NCBI GenBank assembly: GCA_016721195.1
Contig: JADKIO010000005.1
Span: forward strand, 990,001 to 1,054,000
Source: Candidatus Geothrix skivensis
Lineage (GTDB): Bacteria; Acidobacteriota; Holophagae; Holophagales; Holophagaceae
DNA length: 64,000 bases
Reading direction: 5' to 3'
The translations under genes and the position numbers were made by a program. Of this stretch, positions 1-6,319 are shown in pieces. The notes below the pieces were generated by a model. It saw nothing but the letters and a program-made list of their open reading frames with translations, searched no databases and had not been told where the DNA came from. Positions within the stretch are counted from its first letter, which is position 1. Every line of letters begins with the position of its first letter.

Positions 1-513
1 TTCGACTCCATGACCGTCTTCGAGAACGTGGCCTTCGGCCTTCGGCGCCACCAGAAGATGAACGAGGCCCAGATCCAGGCCCGGGTGGAGGAATGCCTGT
101 CCATGGTGGGCATGAAGGGCACGGACAAGCTGAAGCCAGCGGAGCTCTCCGGCGGCATGAAGCGCCGGGTGGGTTTCGCCCGGGCCATCGCGCTCAAGCC
201 CAAGATCCTCCTCTTCGACGAGCCCACCACGGGCCTTGATCCCGTGATGACCGACGTCATCGGCCGCGTCATCCTGGACCTCAAACACGAACTGGGCGTC
301 ACCACCATCACCATCACCCACGACCTGAAATCCGCCTTTGAGATCGCCGACCGCATCGCCCTGATCTTCCGGGGGGAATGCATCGCCTGCCAGACTCCGG
401 CCGAGTTCAAGGTCAATCCCCACCCCGTGGTCCAACAGTTTCTCCGGGGTGATGCCGACGGGCCCTTCCTCCAGGACCCGCCCCCACCCAAGCGAAAGGA
501 GGCTCGCGCATGA
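1..513 (+). CDS. mlaF: MlaF-type ABC transporter ATPase (5' end missing)
   Basis: ATPase subunit of an Mla-type phospholipid/lipid transporter, acting at the inner membrane. The frame is open to the window edge and the first codons read FDSMTVFENV, typical of the region just after the Q-loop, so the Walker A half lies outside the window. The signature motif LSGGMKRRVGFARA, Walker B KILLFDEPTTGLDP and H-loop TITHD are all visible. The stop overlaps the ATG of the following MCE gene (ATGA), so the two are translationally coupled. This partnership with an MCE protein is what separates it from other ABC ATPases. A permease gene (MlaE) is expected upstream but not seen. Confidence 0.9.
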   Translation, partial: FDSMTVFENVAFGLRRHQKMNEAQIQARVEECLSMVGMKGTDKLKPAELSGGMKRRVGFARAIALKPKILLFDEPTTGLDPVMTDVIGRVILDLKHELGVTTITITHDLKSAFEIADRIALIFRGECIACQTPAEFKVNPHPVVQQFLRGDADGPFLQDPPPPKRKEARA

Positions 514-1976
514 AGCTCGAAACCCGCGTAGGCATGTTCTTCACCGCCGGCATCGCCGTGATCGGCTTCCTCATCTTCCGGACGGAGAAGCTTGAGCTGG
601 GTGGAAGATCCAACCAGGCCGAGCGCTTCACCTTCTTCGACCAGGTGGCAGGGCTCAACCAGCAGAGCGCCGTCCGCGTGGCTGGCGTCAAGGTGGGGGA
701 GGTGCGGCGGATCCTGCTCGAAGGCGGCAAGGCCAAGGTGCTCCTGAGCCTTGGGAAGGAGGTGGCGGTCTACGGAGATGCCACCGTCTCCCTGGGCTCC
801 ATCGGCATCCTGGGGGAGAAGTTCATCGACCTGGACCCCGGCCACTCGGCCAAGGGGCCCTTCCCCGAGGACAAGCCCCTCCCCAGCAAGGCCGGGGTGA
901 GCCTCGACAACCTGATGGAGACCCTCGCCGAAGTGGGCAACAACGTGAAGGGGGTCACCCAGGCCCTCAACCAGTCCATCGGCGGCGAGCATGGCCGCCA
1001 GAAGATCGACGAGATCGTGGACAACATTCGCGTGCTCACCGCCGAATTCCGCTCCATGGCCCAGGAAAACCACGGCGCCATCAACAACACCATGGCCAAT
1101 GTGGAGGCCATCACCGCCGACCTGCGGGACAAGCTGCCCAAGCTGGCCCAGCAGTTCGAGAGCGTGGGCAAGAACCTCAATGCCATGCTCGAAGAGAACC
1201 GGCCCGAGTTGAAGGGCGTAGTGGGCGATGTGCGCAAGCTGGCCCAAAGCTTCCAGGGCACGGCTGACAACCTCAAGGTCCTCACGGAGCGCATCAACAA
1301 GGGCGAAGGCACCATCGGCAAGCTGCTGAACGACGAGACCACCATCAAGAAGATCAACGAGGCCGTGGACAACGTGAACGGGCTGCTGGGCGGGTTCAAC
1401 AAGATGGACTTCCGGCTGGACATGAACGCGGCCCAGTGGGACAAGCGGAAGGACAGCCGGGTGGGCCTGGACCTCGAGATCGCGCCCCGGCCGGACTACT
1501 GGTACTCCCTGGGCATCGGCTCCACGCCGGATGGCAAGATCAGCGAAAGCCAGCGCACCACCACCAAGCTGGACCCGGTCACGGGCCAACCCGTGACCGT
1601 GCTGGAGAGGAGCCAGTTCGTCACCACGGACCGTGCCTTCAGCGTCTCGGCCCAGTTCGCCAAGCGCATCGGCGCCGCCGTCTTCTCTGCGGGCATCGTC
1701 GAAGGCAAGGGCGGTGGTGGCCTCGAACTGCGCACCCTGGAAGGGGACCGCCTCCGGCTGGGGGTGCTCGCCTACGACTTCTCCAAGCGGGAGGACAAGC
1801 CGAATCCCCGCTATCGCTTCACCACCAGCTACCAGTTCTGGAAGGGGGCCTATGTCCAGGCCGGCATCCAGGACATCGCCAACAAGGACTTCCGCACGGT
1901 CTTCTTCGGGGGTGGCCTCCGCTGGAAGGATGATGATCTGAAGAAGATGATCGGCCTTGCCGGAGTCGGGAAATGA
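510..1976 (+). CDS. mlaD: MlaD/MCE-domain protein with C-terminal beta-rich domain
   Basis: Periplasmic substrate-binding component of the Mla-type transporter, 488 aa. Residues about 7-23 form one N-terminal membrane anchor (VGMFFTAGIAVIGFLIF) and residues about 35-115 the MCE domain. Residues about 120-300 are helical, coiled-coil-like. The last 180 residues alternate polar and aromatic positions (DYWYSLGIG, RYRFTTSYQFWKGAYVQAG), like strands of an outer-membrane barrel. E. coli MlaD is only about 180 aa. An MCE protein carrying its own outer-membrane-like tail could span the periplasm; that is inference. The start overlaps the upstream ATPase stop. Its last 11 codons (KKMIGLAGVGK) recur just downstream. 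Confidence 0.88.
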   Translation: MKLETRVGMFFTAGIAVIGFLIFRTEKLELGGRSNQAERFTFFDQVAGLNQQSAVRVAGVKVGEVRRILLEGGKAKVLLSLGKEVAVYGDATVSLGSIGILGEKFIDLDPGHSAKGPFPEDKPLPSKAGVSLDNLMETLAEVGNNVKGVTQALNQSIGGEHGRQKIDEIVDNIRVLTAEFRSMAQENHGAINNTMANVEAITADLRDKLPKLAQQFESVGKNLNAMLEENRPELKGVVGDVRKLAQSFQGTADNLKVLTERINKGEGTIGKLLNDETTIKKINEAVDNVNGLLGGFNKMDFRLDMNAAQWDKRKDSRVGLDLEIAPRPDYWYSLGIGSTPDGKISESQRTTTKLDPVTGQPVTVLERSQFVTTDRAFSVSAQFAKRIGAAVFSAGIVEGKGGGGLELRTLEGDRLRLGVLAYDFSKREDKPNPRYRFTTSYQFWKGAYVQAGIQDIANKDFRTVFFGGGLRWKDDDLKKMIGLAGVGK

Positions 1977-2077
1977 CGCAGCCAACCCTGAGCCCGGCGG
2001 CATCTTCACCCATGAGGCCTGAGCCTGCCTGCCAGGCGAAGAAGAAGATGATCGGCCTCGCTGGAGTCGGCAAGTGA
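1941..2077 (+). repeat. 36-nt direct repeat of the mlaD 3' end
   Basis: Copy 1 is 1941-1976 and copy 2 is 2042-2077, with 32 of 36 bases identical. Both encode KKMIGLAGVGK plus a stop and both include GGAG followed by a start codon overlapping that stop (ATGA in copy 1, GTGA in copy 2). Confidence 0.9.
1973..2077 (+). CDS. Possible 34-aa small ORF ending in a copy of the mlaD tail
   Basis: The ORF begins at the ATG of an ATGA overlap with the mlaD stop and ends in a TGA that overlaps the GTG of the next gene. Its last 11 residues, KKMIGLAGVGK, are identical to the C-terminus of MlaD. The two 36-nt blocks (1941-1976 and 2042-2077) differ at four positions, all synonymous. Each block carries GGAGTCGG just before the next start codon, so it can also serve as a ribosome binding site. 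The ORF may be a real coupled peptide or only the scar of a local duplication. No function is known. Confidence 0.4.
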   Translation: MTQPTLSPAASSPMRPEPACQAKKKMIGLAGVGK

Positions 2078-2862
2078 AGGAACTCCGGGCCCTCCCTTCC
2101 CCCGGCCCCCTGCCGGAAGAGGGGGGTGCCCTGTTCCTCTGGGTGCGTCGTGGGCTCCCCCTGACCCTGGCCGGGGCTGCTCTGGCGGGTGCCATCTACC
2201 ACGGCGCTGGTCGGGGCTGGTGGATGCTGGCGGGGGTGGGTGCCCTGGCGGCGGCCTGGCCCAGTTTCCTCCGGGGCGAGGCATTCATTCGCAACCGGGC
2301 CGCGATCATGCGCCAGGACAGCCTGTGGGCCAATGCGCTGCGCCCCCTGGCCCGGCGCCTCGGCCTGGAGGATGCCTGGATCCTCTCCTTCTGCGGCTAC
2401 AACAACCGCAGGGTGCGCGCCACCTTCGCGGGGCGTCGTGCCCGGCGGGCCCTCATCCTGCTTCCCCACTGCATTCAGATGGCCCGCTGCAAGGCCGGCA
2501 TCCTCGATGATCTCGAGGCCTGCTACGACTGCGGCCTCTGCCCCGTGGGCGACTACATGAATGCCGCCCTGCTGAACCGATGGGAGGGCCGCATCTTCAA
2601 TCGCAGCCACAAGGCCTACCGGGACGCCCGGGAATACCGGCCGGATCTCATCGTGGCCGTGAGTTGCAGCGACCGTCTGCTCAAGGGCCTGACGAGGCTG
2701 CCGGAGATCCCTTCATACGTGATACCCCTCACCCTGCCCCACGGCATGTGCGTGGACACCGACTTCAGCGTGCCCCATCTGCTGGCGGCCATGGAGACCC
2801 TGGTGGACCCCCGCCGCTCCCCGGGCGAGGTGCTGCCCCTCCGGCGCGAGGGCATCGCATGA
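2074..2862 (+). CDS. DUF116 family protein
   Basis: Predicted 262-aa protein of the DUF116 family; function unknown. Residues about 25-70 are hydrophobic (LPLTLAGAALAGAIYHGAG, WWMLAGVGALAAAW), giving one or two membrane segments. A Cys-rich part follows around residues 130-155 (MARCKAGILDDLEACYDCGLCP). It then reads IVAVSCSDRLLKGL and ends near HGMCVDTDFSVPHLL; the clustered cysteines suggest metal binding. The GTG start is chosen for GGAG about 7 nt upstream and the GTGA overlap with the preceding small ORF. The stop overlaps the next start (ATGA). Linked to UbiA, which hints at a membrane or lipid role (inference). Confidence 0.75.
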   Translation: MKELRALPSPGPLPEEGGALFLWVRRGLPLTLAGAALAGAIYHGAGRGWWMLAGVGALAAAWPSFLRGEAFIRNRAAIMRQDSLWANALRPLARRLGLEDAWILSFCGYNNRRVRATFAGRRARRALILLPHCIQMARCKAGILDDLEACYDCGLCPVGDYMNAALLNRWEGRIFNRSHKAYRDAREYRPDLIVAVSCSDRLLKGLTRLPEIPSYVIPLTLPHGMCVDTDFSVPHLLAAMETLVDPRRSPGEVLPLRREGIA

Positions 2863-3764
2863 CGGGGAAGGCCTACCCCGTCCGCCGGTTCTTCGAAGGC
2901 CTGGTGGGCGCCAGGGCCCTCCCCTACCTCCTGCACCTCCGGCCCCTGGAGTGGCCCATCATGTCGGCCCACTTCCTGCTGGGCAGCCTGCTGGCCCTGG
3001 GATCCGGGCTGCCGATGGGCGCGGCCCTGCTTGGGTGGCTGGTCTTCGTAGCCCTGATGAACGGCGGCACCCTGGCCATCAACAGCGCCTATGACCAGGA
3101 CGAGGGGGACATCGGATACCTGAAGGCCCCCCCCAGGCCCCCCGAGCACCTGCTGCTGTTCTCGGGCCTCCTGCTGGGCGCCGCGACCCTCCTGGGATTC
3201 CTGCTGCCCCTGCCCTTCGCGCTCATCAACCTGGCCTGCGTGGCCATGAGCGTGCTGTATTCCGTGCCCCCGGTCCGGCTGAAGGCCCGGGCCGGCTGGG
3301 ACCTGCTCATCAATTGCCTGGGCTTCGGGATGCTCACCCCGCTCGCTGGTTGGGCCCTGACGGGCCGACCCTTCGGCCGGGCCATCCTCCTTGCCACCAC
3401 TGGCTTCGCCTTTCTCTTCGCGACCCTCTACCCCATGACCCAGATCTACCAGGTGGCCGAGGACAGCCGTCGGGGGGACCTCACCCTGGTGATCCGGGTG
3501 GGTGTGGGACGCAGCCTGGTGCTAGCCCTGGTGGCAGCCCTCGTGGCCCATGGCTGCTTCCTGGCCAGCGTCCTCGCCATGGGACGCCCTCCACTCTTCC
3601 TTCTGCCCTCTTTGCTGGGCTGGTTGGCAGTGCTCCTCCCTTGGCTGCGGGGCTGGCGGACCTGGCCGGATTCCCGGCACGAAGCGGGCATGTACTGGGG
3701 GCTGGGGGCGTGGGCCGTCACCGATCTGAGCCTGCTGGCCCTGCTCTGGCCCTGGCACCGATGA
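2859..3764 (+). CDS. UbiA family prenyltransferase
   Basis: Membrane prenyltransferase-like protein, about 301 aa with roughly eight hydrophobic segments. The first Asp-rich motif appears as NSAYDQDEGD and the second as EDSRRGD, the pair that binds prenyl diphosphate through Mg2+. Family members attach prenyl chains to quinone, heme or lipid precursors. The acceptor cannot be read from sequence, and no quinone-biosynthesis neighbour is present. The ATG is chosen because it overlaps the DUF116 stop as ATGA; the same frame is open further upstream only as a shadow of DUF116. Confidence 0.8.
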   Translation: MTGKAYPVRRFFEGLVGARALPYLLHLRPLEWPIMSAHFLLGSLLALGSGLPMGAALLGWLVFVALMNGGTLAINSAYDQDEGDIGYLKAPPRPPEHLLLFSGLLLGAATLLGFLLPLPFALINLACVAMSVLYSVPPVRLKARAGWDLLINCLGFGMLTPLAGWALTGRPFGRAILLATTGFAFLFATLYPMTQIYQVAEDSRRGDLTLVIRVGVGRSLVLALVAALVAHGCFLASVLAMGRPPLFLLPSLLGWLAVLLPWLRGWRTWPDSRHEAGMYWGLGAWAVTDLSLLALLWPWHR

Positions 3765-3808
3765 TCAAGTGTCCCGGAAACGGATCCTGTGACTTCTGTT
3801 ACGAGCTG

Positions 3809-3839
3809 TTAACAATGTGCGAGGCCATGCCGATACACT
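3809..3839 (+). promoter_or_regulatory. Possible sigma70-type promoter for the D,D-endopeptidase gene
   Basis: TTAACA at 3809-3814 is followed by GATACACT at 3832-3839 (17-19 nt spacing depending on the -10 chosen), about 40 nt before the ATG. The 114-nt gap 3765-3878 otherwise shows nothing. Confidence 0.4.
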
Positions 3840-3878
3840 GGGAATAAGTTAGGACAATCGGATTCTTCCGGAGCCGGC

Positions 3879-4712
3879 ATGGAAATGAGCAAGGGCATCG
3901 TATGGCTTGGGCTGCTGGCGGCGGGTTGGCTGGGGTTGGCTGCCAGCAGCCCTGCCCCGGTCCGGCCCACCCTGAGATCTGCCTTCGCCCTCGTACTGGA
4001 TCAGAGCACCGGGCAGTCCCTGGTGGAGAAGCAGGCCGGCGTCGCCGTGCCCATTGCCTCCCTCACCAAGCTTATGACCGCCATGGTGCTCCTGGATGCC
4101 CGCCTGGATCCCCGGGAGTTGTTGACCATCACCAGCGAGGACAAGGATTCCCTCCGCCACAGCCGGTCCAGGCTGCCCGTGGGTACCCGGTTGCCCCGGG
4201 AGCAGGCCCTGCTGCTGGCCCTGCTGGCCTCGGAAAACCGCGCGGCCCATGCCCTGGGGCGCACCTACCCCGGCGGGCTCTCCGCCTTCGTCCAGGCGAT
4301 GAACGCCAAGGCGCGCAACCTGGGGCTGGATGGCACTCATTTCGAGGATCCCACCGGGCTTTCCTCCAGCAACGTGGCCACCGCCTGGGACCTGGCCCGG
4401 CTCCTCCAGGCGGCCTACGCCTATCCTGAAATCCGCGATTTCAGCACCCGCCCGGAGACCACCATCCAGTCCGGGCGCCGCAGCATCCAGTTCCCCAACA
4501 CCAACGCCCTGGTGCGCAACCGGCACTGGAGCATCGGCCTCTCCAAGACCGGCTACATCGAAGAAGCTGGCCGCTGCCTGGTGATGCAGGCCATGCTGGC
4601 CAACCGTCCCGTGCTGGTCATCCTGCTGGATTCCTGGGGCAAGTACTCCCGGTTAGGGGACGCCAACCGCATCAAGCAATGGATGGAAGCCCGACTCGGC
4701 GCCAAGTCCTGA
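3879..4712 (+). CDS. D-alanyl-D-alanine endopeptidase/carboxypeptidase (PBP7-like)
   Basis: Low-molecular-weight penicillin-binding protein (peptidase S11), 277 aa, acting on peptidoglycan crosslinks in the periplasm. An N-terminal hydrophobic stretch (IVWLGLLAAGWLGLAASSPA) serves as signal peptide. All three active-site motifs are present: SLTK (SxxK, nucleophile), SEN (SxN) and KTG in SKTGYIEEAG. The length fits PbpG rather than the longer DacA/DacC, which carry an extra C-terminal domain. The next in-frame ATG four codons in is an equally good start. Confidence 0.85.
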   Translation: MEMSKGIVWLGLLAAGWLGLAASSPAPVRPTLRSAFALVLDQSTGQSLVEKQAGVAVPIASLTKLMTAMVLLDARLDPRELLTITSEDKDSLRHSRSRLPVGTRLPREQALLLALLASENRAAHALGRTYPGGLSAFVQAMNAKARNLGLDGTHFEDPTGLSSSNVATAWDLARLLQAAYAYPEIRDFSTRPETTIQSGRRSIQFPNTNALVRNRHWSIGLSKTGYIEEAGRCLVMQAMLANRPVLVILLDSWGKYSRLGDANRIKQWMEARLGAKS

Positions 4713-4719
4713 CGGCTCT

Positions 4720-5385
4720 GTGCTGACACCCGGCACTCGCCCACCCTTTCCCCTGAGCTGGGGTTTCTCGACCCGGCTGGACCCAGCCGATGCGCTCCCA
4801 TCCCGGCAATTGAACCAGATCCATGGCTGCGGGGTGGTGGAGGCCTCGACCGGGGTGGTGGAGGCCGATGGCATCTGGACGACCAAACCGGGCCTGCGCA
4901 TCGGGGTGCGCGTGGCGGACTGCGTGCCCATCCTGCTGGCCGGTCCCCTGGCCGATGGCAGCCCCTGGGTCGCGGCCCTGCACGCTGGCTGGCGCGGCGC
5001 CACTGGTTACGGCGACCCGGCACCCGGCGGCGGCATCCTGCGTCGCGGCGTGGCCCGGTACCAGGCCTTGGGTGGCCATCCGTCCCACCTGGTCTGGGCC
5101 TTCGGACCAGCCATCCTCGCCTGCCACTTCGAAGTGGGCCTGGAAGTCATCCAGGCCGCCCGCCAGGATCCGGCCTGGCAGGAAGCCCTCGCCTCCATGG
5201 GCCCTGCTGGCAAGCCCCACCTGGATCTGCACGGCTTCCTGCGGGCCCAGTCCCTGGATCTGGGCCTGGAGTCGGCCCGGGAGGGCAGCGTGGCCCTCTG
5301 CACGGTCTGTCGGCCAGACCTTCTGTACTCCTATCGCCGGGGGGAAACCACCGGTCGCCAGTGGGGCTGGATCGAGATCGGCTAA
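4720..5385 (+). CDS. pgeF: PgeF/YfiH (laccase-domain) family protein
   Basis: Cytosolic protein of the DUF152 'polyphenol oxidase' family, 221 aa. Members act as zinc-dependent purine nucleoside phosphorylase/adenosine deaminase (LACC1 type) or in peptidoglycan editing. The His-Cys-His metal site is visible: NQIHGCGVVEA, VADCVPILLA and ALHAGWRGA. The C-terminal CTVCRPDLLYSYRRG is also family-typical. The GTG start lies 7 nt after the endopeptidase stop. Its place directly behind a D,D-endopeptidase supports the peptidoglycan-editing role of PgeF (inference). Confidence 0.85.
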   Translation: MLTPGTRPPFPLSWGFSTRLDPADALPSRQLNQIHGCGVVEASTGVVEADGIWTTKPGLRIGVRVADCVPILLAGPLADGSPWVAALHAGWRGATGYGDPAPGGGILRRGVARYQALGGHPSHLVWAFGPAILACHFEVGLEVIQAARQDPAWQEALASMGPAGKPHLDLHGFLRAQSLDLGLESAREGSVALCTVCRPDLLYSYRRGETTGRQWGWIEIG

Positions 5386-5441
5386 CCTGGAACCGGAAGC
5401 TCTGAGACCGGAAGCCCGAGGACTGAAACCTGAGGATCGAC

Positions 5442-5801
5442 ATGTTCAACATCACGGATATCCGCATCACCAAAGTGGATGGCGACGACAAGCTGAAAGC
5501 CTTCGCGGCCTTGGTCATCGAGGACTGCTTCCTGGTGGGCGATCTGCGCGTGGTGGAGGGCGAGGATGGCTACTTCGTGGCCATGCCCAGCCGCCGCAAG
5601 CGAGACGGCAGCTTCAAGGACATCGCCTACCCTCTCAACAACAATCTCCGGGAGGAGATCGAAGAAAAGGTCCTGCTGGCCTACGAGACCGCCACGGGCC
5701 ATCGGGCCATCAGCCGCATCGAACGGGGCGAGGCCGCCTCCGTGCGACCGGACCTGCTCGGGGTCGAAGAGTTCGGATTCACGCCCAAGGCCGGTTCCTG
5801 A
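5442..5801 (+). CDS. spoVG: SpoVG family protein
   Basis: Small SpoVG-family protein, 119 aa, a DNA/RNA-binding regulator best known from Firmicutes and spirochetes. The start MFNITDIRITKV and the block YFVAMPSRR are diagnostic. The C-terminal extension after LLAYE (residues about 80-119) is longer than in short members. A GAGG lies upstream of the ATG. The 56-nt gap before it holds an imperfect direct repeat (ACCGGAAGCTCTGAG / ACCGGAAGCCCGAGG). Its targets here are unknown. Confidence 0.9.
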   Translation: MFNITDIRITKVDGDDKLKAFAALVIEDCFLVGDLRVVEGEDGYFVAMPSRRKRDGSFKDIAYPLNNNLREEIEEKVLLAYETATGHRAISRIERGEAASVRPDLLGVEEFGFTPKAGS

Positions 5802-5815
5802 GCCGAACCCCGGGC

Positions 5816-5844
5816 TTGGGCGGGACCTGAAGCCGCGCTATGCT
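5816..5844 (+). promoter_or_regulatory. Probable promoter of tRNA-Gln
   Basis: TTGGGC at 5816-5821, a 17-nt spacer and TATGCT at 5839-5844. A start about 7 nt later would fall just before the mature tRNA 5' end at 5857. Confidence 0.5.
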
Positions 5845-5856
5845 TGGATTTCCGCC

Positions 5857-5931
5857 TGGGGAGTAGCCAAGTGGTAAGGCAGCAGGTTTTGATCCTGCGT
5901 ACCGAGGGTTCGAATCCTTCCTCCCCAACCA
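5857..5931 (+). tRNA. tRNA-Gln (TTG anticodon)
   Basis: Full cloverleaf readable by eye, 75 nt including the encoded CCA. The acceptor TGGGGAG pairs with CTCCCCA (5921-5927), followed by discriminator A and CCA. The D-arm contains AGTGGTAAGGC. The anticodon stem GCAGG/CCTGC encloses the loop TTTTGAT with anticodon TTG at 5889-5891. The T-arm is GAGGGTTCGAATCCTTC. The 3' end from 5913 belongs to a 48-bp direct repeat. Confidence 0.97.
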
Positions 5932-6204
5932 ATGCTCTCCGGGGGTCCCGCGCTGCGCGCACACCCCCGGACCCCCGCGCTCCTGCGCGGGGAACCCGCG
6001 CAGGAGCTTATCCGGCTCCAGGAGGAAGGATTCGAAGTCACTGAAATGCTGGCAGGTAGGTCCCGCCGGAAGCAGTCCTGTGGACTGCTGGAGGCGATCA
6101 GGACCGTGCCAGCATTTCGTGCGGCCGGAGCGTCACCCGAAGGGTGATGCGGAGGGAATCCTTCCTCCCCAACCAATGCTCTCCGGGGGTCCCGCGCTGC
6201 GCGC
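5913..6204 (+). repeat. 48-bp perfect direct repeat including the tRNA-Gln 3' end
   Basis: Copies at 5913-5960 and 6157-6204 are identical over 48 nt, 244 nt apart. The first 19 nt are the 3' part of tRNA-Gln through CCA; the rest is AATGCTCTCC followed by a GC-rich palindromic stretch. A third, inverted 16-nt fragment (GGAGGAAGGATTCGAA, 6021-6036) lies between them and is complementary to the tRNA T-arm/acceptor region. This looks like an attachment-site or duplication scar, but no integrase or other mobile-element gene is present. Confidence 0.9.
6042..6118. repeat. Long nested inverted repeat (hairpin)
   Basis: The outer arms GAAATGCTGGCA (6042-6053) and TGCCAGCATTTC (6107-6118) are perfectly complementary. 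GGTCC/GGACC sits inside, and the tip is AGCAGTCC-TGT-GGACTGCT (6071-6089). The gap 5932-6319 between tRNA-Gln and the kinase stop contains this hairpin, the second 48-bp repeat copy, a small hairpin TCACCC-GAA-GGGTGA near 6132-6146 and a terminator-like stem at 6283-6311. No convincing gene is present in it. Confidence 0.8.
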
Positions 6205-6282
6205 CTCCATCTGACGCGGTGCTCTGCACCGCTCCCATTCGCCTCCGGCTCATGGACATGGAGCCTCCCCCCGGGCCCCCGT

Positions 6283-6311
6283 GCTCAGGCGTGGCGAAGC
6301 CGCGCCTGAGC
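6283..6311 (-). terminator. Terminator-like hairpin after the PEGA kinase gene
   Basis: GCTCAGGCG (6283-6291) pairs with CGCCTGAGC (6303-6311), a 9-bp stem just beyond the kinase stop. No clear T-tract follows on the minus strand, so intrinsic termination is uncertain. Confidence 0.4.
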
Positions 6312-6319
6312 TTGTCAAG

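Noticed and set aside
5857..6204. Prophage or integrative element at tRNA-Gln
   Set aside because: No integrase, recombinase or cargo gene in the 244 nt between the repeats; kept only as a possible scar.
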